DNA from: Dehalobacter restrictus DSM 9455
GTDB taxonomy: Bacteria; Bacillota; Desulfitobacteriia; Desulfitobacteriales; Syntrophobotulaceae
Direction: 5' to 3'
Length of the DNA stretch: 64,000 nucleotides
Assembly (NCBI RefSeq): GCF_000512895.1
Contig: NZ_CP007033.1
Location: forward strand, 960,001-1,024,000
The notes beneath the pieces are model-generated. The model was not told the DNA's origin. It saw only the letters and a program-made list of their open reading frames with translations, and made no database searches. The position numbers and the translations under genes are program-made. The first letter of the stretch is position 1; every line of letters begins with the position of its first letter. Shown here one piece after another: positions 9,152 through 17,459 of this stretch.

Positions 9152-12100
9152 TCTGACGAAATGGACGAATGAACAAAGGGAAGCAATTACGGCCAAGGAC
9201 TGCAACCTGCTGGTCGCAGCGGCTGCCGGGGCCGGCAAGACGGCCGTGCTTGTGGAGCGTATCATTCAAAAAATTACAGACAGCCATGATCCTGTGGACA
9301 TTGACCGGTTGCTTGTGGTGACGTTTACCAATGCAGCTGCGGCAGAGATGAGGGAAAGGATTGCCGAAGCGCTCGCTGCCGTACTGGAAAGCAACCCGGG
9401 GTCTTCCAATATGCAAAAACAGCTGACGCTGTTAAGCAAAGCCAGTATTACAACCATTCACTCATTTTGTCTTGAGGTCATCCGCAGTAACTTCCAGGCC
9501 ATTAATATTGATCCGTCTTTCCGGATTGCCGATGAGACGGAAACGATGCTGATGAAAATGGAAGTGCTCAATGACCTGTTTGATGAAATGTATGAAGAGA
9601 ATGCCGAGAATCAGGATTTTCTTGAACTATTAGAGTGTTATGGCGGCAACAGGGACGATCAGGCCTTGCAGGACATGGTGCTGAATCTGCATACGTTTAT
9701 ACAAAGCAGTCCCTGGCCGGAAAAATGGCTTGCGGAGATGATCGGACGTTTCGGCATGTTCGAAGGGACGGATTTCAGTCAGACCTGCTGGGGAAAAGTC
9801 CTGCTTAAAAGTATTGGGCTCGAAATTGAGGGACTGATACAGAATATGCAGGCCGCGGTTGCCCTTCTGCAGCCTGGTACAGGACTGGATAAATACCGTC
9901 CTGTCTTCGAGGAAGAATACTGCTTTTTGCAGCATATCCGGGAGCTTTGTCTGGAAGAGCGTAATGCCAGGTGGGATGACCTTGCCCAAACAGTCCGGAA
10001 CTACCTGTTTCAAAGACTGCCGGCAGCCGGCAAAGATGCGGATAAAGCTGTTCAGGAGCAGGTCAAAGAAATCCGGGATCAGGTCAAAAAGAAAATCGGC
10101 AAATTGAAAGAAAGGTCGCTGGCAGCGAATTCGAAAGAAATCAGAACCGATTTGCAGACCCTTCAGCCGCTGATGCAGTGTCTGGGTAGACTGGTTGTTG
10201 AATTTGAACGCAGATATGCGCTGAAAAAGAATGGCAAGTCTCTGGTTGATTTTAACGATCTGGAACATTTTTGCCTCGAAATTTTGACTGTACAGGATGA
10301 AACGGGAGCGTATGTACCATCTGAAGCAGCCAAACGCTATCAGGAACGCTTCGCGGAAATTCTGGTCGATGAGTACCAGGACAGCAATCTGGTCCAGGAA
10401 ATTCTGCTTCAGATGATTTCCCGCACAGGATCAGCCAGGCCGAATGTCTTTATGGTCGGAGATGTCAAACAGAGTATTTATAGATTCAGACAGGCTAAAC
10501 CGGAACTGTTTCTGGAAAAGTATCACAGTTACTCTCCGGAACAAGGCGCCAGCCATCGGAAAATTTGCCTGTATAAGAATTTCCGCAGCCGCCGGGAAGT
10601 GGTTGATGCTGTTAACTACATTTTCAGACAGATCATGTCGGTGCAGGTCGGGGAACTGGACTACAATGACAACGAGGCTTTGAATCCAGGAGCTGTCTTT
10701 GCTGAAAATGACCAGGAACATTTGGCTGTCGGCGGGGCGGTAGAATTTCATCTTATTCAAACAGGTGATCCGGAACGGCTGGATCAGGAAAACAGGTTTT
10801 CTGACAGTTCAGGTCAGGAAGAACAGGAATTGACGGAGTTTACGGACGCCTCAAATGGCCTCTCTGATGAAACGGAACAGATTGACCCCGGTATGCTGGA
10901 TGCGATCCAGTGTGAAGCCCGCTTTACGGTCAGAAGGATACAGGAACTGTTTCATCCGGATGAAAAGGGCAGGAGGACGGCCGTCTATGATAAGGAACGT
11001 AAAGTGTACCGGGAGTTGCGCTGCAGCGACATTGTCATTCTTCTCCGGACCACCCGGAATTGGTCCGAGGTATTCACAGAGGAACTGACGGCGGCCGGCA
11101 TCCCTGCCTTTGCTGATACCGGCACAGGATTCTTCAAGTCTTCCGAGGTACAGGTGATCCTGTCACTGCTCCAGATCATTGATAATCCGTTGCAGGATAT
11201 TCCGTTATTGGCCGTTCTGAGATCGCCGCTGGCTGCTTTCTCATCCGATGAGCTCGCCGGGCTGCGGCTTACCAGACGGCATGTGCCGATCTATGAGGCG
11301 CTCAAACAGTTGGTGGAAGATCAGGATCAATCCGCGGATGGAAAATCTGAGACAGAAAAAATGAAGAACAAAACATCTGAAAAAGAAGCGCTGAAAAAGA
11401 AAGCAGCAATGTTCCTGAACAACCTTCACAGATGGCGGGACACCGCTCAATATCTGTCTGCCGACAAGCTGCTCTGGCAGCTTTATACCGAAACCGGCTA
11501 TTATGGGATTGTCGGAGCGATGCCTGGGGGCGTGCAGCGTCAGGCCAATCTCCGGATTCTATTTGAACGGGCCAGACAATATGAGGGAACAAGCTTTAAA
11601 GGGCTGTTCAATTTTATTAATTTCATCGACAAGCTAAAAAGCAACCAGGGTGATTTTGGCAGTGCCAAAATCCTTGGTGAAAATGATAATGTCGTTCGGA
11701 TCATGAGTATTCATAAAAGCAAAGGGCTGGAATTCCCGGTCGTCATTCTGGCCGGATGCGGTAAGAAATTTAACTTTCAGGATTTGAACAGGAGCATTTT
11801 ATTTCACCAGGAGCTTGGACTCGGTCCTGACGTTGCGGATCCGAGGCTCAGGATAGCGTATCCGTCTGTTCCTAAATATGCAATTCGGGAACAAATCAGG
11901 ATGGAGACCCTGTCGGAAGAAATGCGGATTCTCTATGTGGCCTTGACCAGAGCCAGGGAAAAGCTGATTATCTCCGGAGCGGTTTCCAATGCCCGGAAGG
12001 CGTTGAACAAATGGTGCAAAGCTGCTGCAGGTGATCCGGAAAAGCTGCCTGCACATGAAGTATATAAAGGAGAAAAATATTTGGACTGGATTGTACCGGC

Positions 12101-13175
12101 ACTCATGAAGCACCGGGGTTGCTGCACTGCCAGTCTGACCGGCTGGCTTGGGCATCATACCTATGCGACGGAGGGAGCATTGGGAAACGGTCAGCTTGAC
12201 GACCCGTCGGAATGGCAGATCCGCGTATGGACAAAAAATGAGCTTCTTGGCAGACCGGCTGTTTGGGGACAGGAAGAAGAAACATTCATCCAATGGCTGA
12301 CCGGTTTACGTCAGGAGACCGAAGATCACGGCAATACCGAGGATTACAGCGATACTGAAGTGAATAATGATAATAACGGTAGCAGCGATAATCGTGCTAA
12401 TAACGATTATATCAATTATATCGATAATAACGACAGTGATGGGCTTCACGGCAGAAATGTAAAGAAAGAGATTGCGCGAAGGCTTGGTTGGGAGTATCCC
12501 TTCACTGCCAGTACCCGGATACCGCCCAAAGTCTCTGTCACCGAACTGAAAAGACGGCTGGAAGTAGAGCTTATGGAAGAGCCGGAGCTGGGGCTTGCAA
12601 CCGGATCAGCTCTCCTGCCACAGCTGATCAAAAAGCCGTTGTTTCTCGAAGAAAAGAAAGGGTTGGGTGCGGCAGAAGCCGGAACGATCCTGCATTTTGT
12701 CATGCAGCACCTGGATGTTCAGCGCAATGACATTCCGAATCAGATTCAGGAAATGGTCAAAAAAGAACTGCTCACAGAGCAGCAGGCTGAAAGCGTTGAT
12801 CCGGAAAAGATAATGTTTTTCCTCGAGTCCCCGCTCGGACGCAGAATGAAGGCTTCAGGCAGTGTAAACCGTGAAGTTCGCTTTAATATAGAAATACCCT
12901 GCCGGGAAGTATTCTCTGACATGGCGGCAGGTGCCTGCGGGCAGGAAGTGGTCTTGCTGCAGGGCATTATTGACTGTTATTTTGAGGAAGAAGACGGGAT
13001 TGTTCTGGTTGACTATAAGACGGACCGGATTCCGGAAGGCGGATCCAGCATTATTCTGGAAAGGTACCGCCAGCAGATTCTCTATTACGCCAGGGCGCTG
13101 GAAATGCTGACAGGGAAAAAAGTCAAAAAAAAGTATTTTTATCTTTTTGGCTGCGGCGAGATCTTGCAGTCTTGA
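9144..13175 (+). CDS. addA: ATP-dependent helicase/nuclease subunit A (AddA)
   Basis: The UvrD-type helicase and nuclease subunit of AddAB, 1343 residues. Motif I is VAAAAGAGKTAVLVERI near residue 27, motif II is LVDEYQDSN, motif III includes GDVKQSIYRFRQA, and late helicase motifs include MSIHKSKGLEFPVV and LYVALTRAREKL. The C-terminal nuclease domain shows AGTILHFVMQHLD and LVDYKTDRI. Length is greater than the roughly 1230 residues of Bacillus AddA. The excess is largely in hydrophilic low-complexity inserts at about residues 550-585 and 725-750 and an Asn/Asp-rich one at about 1059-1100. Its 3' end overlaps the convergent Fur-family gene by 37 bases. Confidence 0.96.
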   Translation: MTDLTKWTNEQREAITAKDCNLLVAAAAGAGKTAVLVERIIQKITDSHDPVDIDRLLVVTFTNAAAAEMRERIAEALAAVLESNPGSSNMQKQLTLLSKASITTIHSFCLEVIRSNFQAINIDPSFRIADETETMLMKMEVLNDLFDEMYEENAENQDFLELLECYGGNRDDQALQDMVLNLHTFIQSSPWPEKWLAEMIGRFGMFEGTDFSQTCWGKVLLKSIGLEIEGLIQNMQAAVALLQPGTGLDKYRPVFEEEYCFLQHIRELCLEERNARWDDLAQTVRNYLFQRLPAAGKDADKAVQEQVKEIRDQVKKKIGKLKERSLAANSKEIRTDLQTLQPLMQCLGRLVVEFERRYALKKNGKSLVDFNDLEHFCLEILTVQDETGAYVPSEAAKRYQERFAEILVDEYQDSNLVQEILLQMISRTGSARPNVFMVGDVKQSIYRFRQAKPELFLEKYHSYSPEQGASHRKICLYKNFRSRREVVDAVNYIFRQIMSVQVGELDYNDNEALNPGAVFAENDQEHLAVGGAVEFHLIQTGDPERLDQENRFSDSSGQEEQELTEFTDASNGLSDETEQIDPGMLDAIQCEARFTVRRIQELFHPDEKGRRTAVYDKERKVYRELRCSDIVILLRTTRNWSEVFTEELTAAGIPAFADTGTGFFKSSEVQVILSLLQIIDNPLQDIPLLAVLRSPLAAFSSDELAGLRLTRRHVPIYEALKQLVEDQDQSADGKSETEKMKNKTSEKEALKKKAAMFLNNLHRWRDTAQYLSADKLLWQLYTETGYYGIVGAMPGGVQRQANLRILFERARQYEGTSFKGLFNFINFIDKLKSNQGDFGSAKILGENDNVVRIMSIHKSKGLEFPVVILAGCGKKFNFQDLNRSILFHQELGLGPDVADPRLRIAYPSVPKYAIREQIRMETLSEEMRILYVALTRAREKLIISGAVSNARKALNKWCKAAAGDPEKLPAHEVYKGEKYLDWIVPALMKHRGCCTASLTGWLGHHTYATEGALGNGQLDDPSEWQIRVWTKNELLGRPAVWGQEEETFIQWLTGLRQETEDHGNTEDYSDTEVNNDNNGSSDNRANNDYINYIDNNDSDGLHGRNVKKEIARRLGWEYPFTASTRIPPKVSVTELKRRLEVELMEEPELGLATGSALLPQLIKKPLFLEEKKGLGAAEAGTILHFVMQHLDVQRNDIPNQIQEMVKKELLTEQQAESVDPEKIMFFLESPLGRRMKASGSVNREVRFNIEIPCREVFSDMAAGACGQEVVLLQGIIDCYFEEEDGIVLVDYKTDRIPEGGSSIILERYRQQILYYARALEMLTGKKVKKKYFYLFGCGEILQS

Positions 13176-13588
13176 CAGTAACCGTAGATTTCCAGTTTGT
13201 GCTGGATCACATCGAAATTGGCTTGATCTTTCAGGGCCTTTTCAAATTCTTTCATTGGACAGTCCATAATCGAGATCCGTTTATTGCACTTCATACAAAT
13301 CAGATAGTGTTTGTGCTTGTCGTGATTCAGTTCATATCTGGCTTTGCCATCATCAGAGATATTCGTTTTGAGAAGGAGATTGCCCGACATCAGCTTTTCC
13401 AGCGTACGATAGACGGTAGAAAGGCAAATGGACGAACTTTTATCTTTTAGAGAAATAAAAATCTCTTCAGCCGTCAGAGGTTCTTCTGCATTCTGAAGCA
13501 GGTCAAATATCAAGTTCCTATGCTTGGTATTCTTGATCCCTGCTTTTTTCATGATTTCTTTTAATGGGTCTTGCTGGTTTTCAGGCAA
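13139..13588 (-). CDS. zur: Fur-family metal regulator, probably Zur
   Basis: A 149-residue Fur-family repressor. The N-terminal winged helix includes LTAEEIFISLK and the recognition region ICLSTVYRTLEKL. The dimerisation and metal domain has HDKHKHYLICMKCNK, with the CxxC pair completed by GYCQDCK near the end, which gives the structural zinc site of the family. It faces a znuA-znuC-znuB importer, and the intergenic region contains a perfect inverted repeat, so zinc is the likely corepressor (Zur). A PerR or Fur role cannot be excluded from sequence alone. Confidence 0.8.
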   Translation of the reverse strand: MPENQQDPLKEIMKKAGIKNTKHRNLIFDLLQNAEEPLTAEEIFISLKDKSSSICLSTVYRTLEKLMSGNLLLKTNISDDGKARYELNHDKHKHYLICMKCNKRISIMDCPMKEFEKALKDQANFDVIQHKLEIYGYCQDCKISPQPKR

Positions 13589-13611
13589 AGAATTCAGTCC
13601 TTTTAGTCAAA

Positions 13612-13660
13612 TTTTTACGTACAACGGAACAGTGCCCCCCAAATTGATCATGAGGTTGTT
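13612..13660 (-). repeat. partial copy (left half) of a dispersed structured repeat
   Basis: Read on the minus strand, this segment matches the first 41 bases of the element at 16601 at 32 of 41 positions, with mostly transition differences (shared core TGATCA, GGGGG, CAC, GTT). It lies just upstream of the Fur-family gene. Only the left half is present. Confidence 0.6.
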
Positions 13661-13817
13661 TTTGTCAGTCGCTCCCAGAAGATTTTTTATGATTTTAGCC
13701 TTATATATCTGACTCTATTGTAATACTTTTACACAGCTTCACAAAGCATTAATGACTTTGCCAAAAAATATTTGAAATAATTTCTAATCAAGAGGAATAA
13801 AATGCATACTTTTGTAG

Positions 13818-13859
13818 TATAATCGATTTATATATTAATGCAAATGCGAACCATTTGCA
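13818..13859 (+). promoter_or_regulatory. znu promoter -10 and candidate Zur operator
   Basis: A perfect -10 hexamer TATAAT is at 13818-13823. Sixteen bases further is the perfect inverted repeat TGCAAATG (13839-13846) and CATTTGCA (13852-13859) with a 5-base spacer. It overlaps the expected transcription start of znuA and would block transcription if bound. I found no good -35 box. Assignment to Zur is inferred from position between a Fur-family gene and a metal importer. Confidence 0.6.
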
Positions 13860-13881
13860 AAAAAATAGGGGAAATTAGCTG

Positions 13882-14865
13882 ATGACTGCTAAGACCGCAA
13901 AGACGGCTGTGATTGATAAAACGGCAATGAATAGGAAAAATAGGACCAATAGGACAAAAATGTTTTTTAAGTGGGCGAAACCTTTTTGCGCGGTTTTGCT
14001 GGCAATCATGGTAACCTTAAGCGGGTGCGGTGCGAAGGAGAGCGCCGCGGTGAATACGGATGACAGTCGAGGATCGCTGAAAATTGCGACTTCGTTTTAT
14101 CCGATCTATCTATTCACTTTAAACATCACAAAGGGTATCTCGAATGTGACCGTCGTCAATATGACCAAACCGACAACCGGCTGTCTCCACGATTATGCAC
14201 TGACGACCGAAGATCTGAAAAGCCTGGAAGATGCCAAGGTTCTGGTGATCAACGGCGCGGGAATGGAATCATTCCTCGCTAAGGTTACAGGGCAGATACC
14301 GGATTTGAAGATCATCGACGCCAGTGAAGGGATTACCCTGATTCAGGATGAAACAGGGAGAAATCCGCATGTGTGGCTGAGTATATCTAAAGCGATCAGA
14401 CAGGTTCAGAACATCGGCGATCAGCTGGCGGTCCTTGATCCCGAAAATGCTGAAAAATATCAGGAAAATACTGCAGAATATATTGCAAAGCTCGAACAGG
14501 AAAAAAATAAAATGCACCAGGCCCTGGATGGGGTAAAGAACCGGGATATCGTGACTTTTCATGAGGCATTCCCGTACTTTGCCGAAGAATTCCATTTGAA
14601 TGTGGCAGCTGTGATTGAGCGGGAGCCCGGATCAGAACCCAGCCCAATAGAACTGGCTGAAACGATCGAGAGAATCAAAGTATTAAAAGTTAAGGCTTTG
14701 TTCGCCGAGCCTCAGTATTCTGCGGATACAGCAGAGACAATTGCGAATGAAACAGGTGCCCGGGTCTATTACCTTGACCCAATCGTCACAGGCCCTTTGG
14801 AAATGGATGCTTACATTGATCTGATGGATAAAAATCTGCAGACGCTGCAGGAGGCTCTCCGATGA
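13882..14865 (+). CDS. znuA: zinc/manganese ABC transporter substrate-binding lipoprotein
   Basis: A cluster A-I metal-binding lipoprotein that captures Zn(II) or Mn(II) outside the membrane. The lipobox is VTLSGC, after a hydrophobic segment beginning near MFFKWAKP. Probable metal ligands are the histidines in GCLHDY, NPHVWLS and FHEAFPY and an acidic residue in FAEPQYS. The His-rich loop of many ZnuA proteins is missing. The first about 26 residues are an unusual run of K/T/N/R repeats ahead of a normal signal peptide. The start could instead be the ATG at 13927 or 13960. The stop overlaps the next start by four bases. Confidence 0.9.
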   Translation: MTAKTAKTAVIDKTAMNRKNRTNRTKMFFKWAKPFCAVLLAIMVTLSGCGAKESAAVNTDDSRGSLKIATSFYPIYLFTLNITKGISNVTVVNMTKPTTGCLHDYALTTEDLKSLEDAKVLVINGAGMESFLAKVTGQIPDLKIIDASEGITLIQDETGRNPHVWLSISKAIRQVQNIGDQLAVLDPENAEKYQENTAEYIAKLEQEKNKMHQALDGVKNRDIVTFHEAFPYFAEEFHLNVAAVIEREPGSEPSPIELAETIERIKVLKVKALFAEPQYSADTAETIANETGARVYYLDPIVTGPLEMDAYIDLMDKNLQTLQEALR

Positions 14866-15689
14866 AAAACAAATGCTGCAATCATGAATTATATGAAGAA
14901 TGCGGATGCGGCTTATGCCGTACGAGGATCAACCACCTCGGGGTAACGCTGAATAACAAAGAAATACTGCGGGATATCAATCTGGAAATATACTGCGGCG
15001 ATTTGACTGCGGTGATCGGACCGAACGGAGCTGGTAAGACAACCTTGTTTAAAGCTATCCTCGGTGAAATTCCACACACGGGAACGATTGAATTTCTTGA
15101 TCCTAAAGATAACCAAAAGGGCCGTCCGCTCATCGGCTATGTCCCGCAGAAACTTGATTTTGACAACAGTTCGCCGGTCACTGTGCTGGACTTGTTTACA
15201 GCGACTTACAACCGTTTTCCCGTCTGGCTCGGTTCTTCTCAAAAAACAAAAAAACGCGTTCAAAAGAATTTAACGCTTGTGCAGGCTGAACATCTGCTTA
15301 ACAGAAGACTGGGTGCGCTATCCGGAGGGGAGTTGCAAAGAGTATTGCTTGCGCTGGCGCTTGACCCCGTCCCAAATCTCTTGTTTCTTGATGAACCGGT
15401 GTCGGGTATCGACCAGAAAGGGTTGGAACTGTTCTATGATATTGTCTCCAGGCTGCGTCAGGACTATGACTTGTCGATTATTCTTGTTTCGCATGATCTG
15501 AATCTCGTGGCCAAATATGCAGACCGCGTGATACTGCTGAACCATGCGACCATCGAATGCTGTGGAACCGCTGCGGAAATCTTCGCCAACGAGAAAGTGA
15601 TTAAAACATTTGGTATGGGGTGGACCAAAGGAAACGCTGAATCCAAAAGAAAAGAGGAAGAACAAACCAATGATCGAACAATGGTATAG
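14862..15689 (+). CDS. znuC: metal ABC transporter ATP-binding protein
   Basis: The ATPase of the importer, 275 residues. Walker A is GPNGAGKTT, the ABC signature is LSGGELQRVLLALAL, Walker B is LLFLDEPVSGID, and the switch histidine follows in ILVSHDLNLV. The first 20 residues are unusual: CCNHELYEECGCGLC supplies six cysteines and a histidine ahead of the ATPase fold and could bind metal. The gene overlaps znuA by ATGA and its end overlaps znuB, so the three subunits are translationally coupled. Confidence 0.93.
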   Translation: MKNKCCNHELYEECGCGLCRTRINHLGVTLNNKEILRDINLEIYCGDLTAVIGPNGAGKTTLFKAILGEIPHTGTIEFLDPKDNQKGRPLIGYVPQKLDFDNSSPVTVLDLFTATYNRFPVWLGSSQKTKKRVQKNLTLVQAEHLLNRRLGALSGGELQRVLLALALDPVPNLLFLDEPVSGIDQKGLELFYDIVSRLRQDYDLSIILVSHDLNLVAKYADRVILLNHATIECCGTAAEIFANEKVIKTFGMGWTKGNAESKRKEEEQTNDRTMV

Positions 15690-16512
15690 ACTGCTGGATG
15701 CCTTGCTTCCTCTGGCCTGGCTGGAATATGATTTCATGAAGAACGCCCTGCTGGCTGTTCTTTTGGTGACGCCCATTCTAGGTATCCTCGGCACAATGAT
15801 CGTGAATAACCGGATGGCCTTTTTCTCAGATGCGTTGGGGCATTCGGCATTGACAGGCGTTGCGGCGGGAGTTGTACTCGGGATCCAAAGCCCTTTTTGG
15901 GCTCTGCTGGTTTTTTCGGTGTTGTTTGCGGTTGCGGTAATTAGTGTTAAAAATGCCAATACGGCATCGACGGATACGATCATCGGCGTATTTTCCTCAA
16001 CGGCAGTTGCATTGGGTATCGTGCTCCTGTCACGCAACGGCGGCTTTAGCAAGTACTCCGGGTATTTGATCGGGGATCTGTTAAGCATAACCCCTTCAGA
16101 GCTGGGAATTTTAGCCCTGATTTTTGTGCTGGTGCTGGTGTTTTGGGCAGGCTGGTTCAACAAGCTGCTGTTGGTAAGTGTCAATCAATCCCTGGCCAAA
16201 AGCCGGGGAATTCATGTCCGCTTTTATGAATTTGTATTTGCCATCGTGGTCGCCGTTGTGGTAACGTTCGCGATTCGTTGGGTAGGCATTCTGATTATCA
16301 GTTCCCTGCTTGTACTGCCAGCTGCTGCTTCCCGGAATATCGCGGCAAATACGAGGCAGTACCATGTCCTTGCCGTGATCATCGCCTTGATTTCCGGTCT
16401 GGCAGGACTCATCCTGTCGTACTTTTGGGGAACCGCAACAGGCGCTACCATTGTTCTGGTACTTGCCCTATTCTTTGCCGGGACATTTGTCTGGAAAGTT
16501 TCAACAAGATAG
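15670..16512 (+). CDS. znuB: metal ABC transporter permease
   Basis: A polytopic membrane protein of the ZnuB/TroC family with about eight hydrophobic segments, including AFFSDALGHSALTGVAAG, which is a family hallmark, and late segments WVGILIISSLLVLPAAAS and ATIVLVLALFFAGTF. The frame is open further upstream to 15610, but the ATG at 15670 follows AGGAAG at a suitable distance and gives the usual N terminus of about 280 residues. It overlaps the znuC end by 20 bases. Confidence 0.92.
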   Translation: MIEQWYRLLDALLPLAWLEYDFMKNALLAVLLVTPILGILGTMIVNNRMAFFSDALGHSALTGVAAGVVLGIQSPFWALLVFSVLFAVAVISVKNANTASTDTIIGVFSSTAVALGIVLLSRNGGFSKYSGYLIGDLLSITPSELGILALIFVLVLVFWAGWFNKLLLVSVNQSLAKSRGIHVRFYEFVFAIVVAVVVTFAIRWVGILIISSLLVLPAAASRNIAANTRQYHVLAVIIALISGLAGLILSYFWGTATGATIVLVLALFFAGTFVWKVSTR

Positions 16513-16600
16513 GATCTACGATGACCATTCTAGCAAAAAAGTTCTTAAAGTAACCACATAGATAATGAGCTAACTATGGCATGCAGACTTGCAGACTTAC

Positions 16601-16735
16601 AGAAGTAACCTTATGATCAGTCTGGGGGACACAGTTCTGCTGTAAGCGGAGCATGGAGTGCGCAGCGCGGCCTTTTGTACCATGGATGGCACAATGGCCG
16701 GGAAGCAGTATTGTGGCCCACAGACTATCCCCAAA
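16601..16735 (+). repeat. structured intergenic repeat, longest copy
   Basis: The 307-base gap after znuB (16513-16819) holds no gene. It contains a GC-rich element bounded by TCTGGGGGA and TATCCCCA, which are nearly complementary. Inside are several hairpins: ACAG/CTGT, GCGC/GCGC, TTGTACCAT/ATGGCACAA and GGCC/GGCC. Its left half recurs at 13612-13660 and its right half at 57243-57300, both in reverse orientation. A structured RNA, a miniature mobile element or a terminator-like repeat are all possible. Confidence 0.6.
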
Positions 16736-16819
16736 AATAGATTATTATCTCAATTTGCGCTGCCTCAATAAGAAGTTAAAATGAGCTTACCGCGTTATTT
16801 AAGAAAGGACTGACCAATC

Positions 16820-17431
16820 ATGTGCAGAGAAAAAACACCTTGGGAGAAATGTGCTGAATTTCATGGACACGAATGCATGGGGCTTGCAATTGGCTTCAGA
16901 CAGGCGTTTATCGGACTCGATGCGCTTGGTGTAGTGAGGGCGGCTGATGAAGAACTGTTTGCGGTCGTCGAAAACGATGCCTGCGGTGTCGATGCGATCC
17001 AGGTACTTACCGGCTGTACGCTCGGAAAGGGTAATCTGATTTATAAGGATTCCGGCAAACAGGCGGTCACGCTGGCCAACCGCAAATCCGGTAAAGCGGT
17101 TAGGATTTTAAGAAAACGCGGCAACAAACCCGATGATGAACAATACACGGAATTGAAGGCAAAAATATCGGCAGGTACGGCCAGTGAACAGGAAAAGATT
17201 GTTTGGGGGAGCCTGCAGAAGGAAAGAATTGAAAAATTCCTGGCCGCACCTGCAGCTGAACTATTTACGGTTACCGAAGTAGCCATGCCCCGAATTGAAC
17301 CGGCCAGAATTTTTCAGACAGTCGTATGCTCTCAATGCGGGGAGCCATTTGCAGAAGTCAAAGCACATCTTGTCGGAGGAAAAATTATCTGTTCCGACTG
17401 TAACGAAGCCTATACCAGGGGATGGCGTTAA
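16820..17431 (+). CDS. FmdE family protein with C-terminal zinc ribbon
   Basis: A 203-residue protein of the FmdE (formylmethanofuran dehydrogenase subunit E) family. The N-terminal domain has the conserved metal-site residues in AEFHGHECMGLAIGFR and NDACGVDAIQVLTGCTLGKGN. The C-terminal part is a separate zinc ribbon with paired cysteines, VCSQCGEP and ICSDCNEA. In methanogens FmdE accompanies tungsten or molybdenum formylmethanofuran dehydrogenase. In Firmicutes the role is unknown, perhaps in metal handling. The gene stands alone, downstream of the metal importer and convergent with the disrupted kinase gene. Confidence 0.88.
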   Translation: MCREKTPWEKCAEFHGHECMGLAIGFRQAFIGLDALGVVRAADEELFAVVENDACGVDAIQVLTGCTLGKGNLIYKDSGKQAVTLANRKSGKAVRILRKRGNKPDDEQYTELKAKISAGTASEQEKIVWGSLQKERIEKFLAAPAAELFTVTEVAMPRIEPARIFQTVVCSQCGEPFAEVKAHLVGGKIICSDCNEAYTRGWR

Positions 17432-17459
17432 CCGGAATGGCCCTGATTATAAACAGCCC

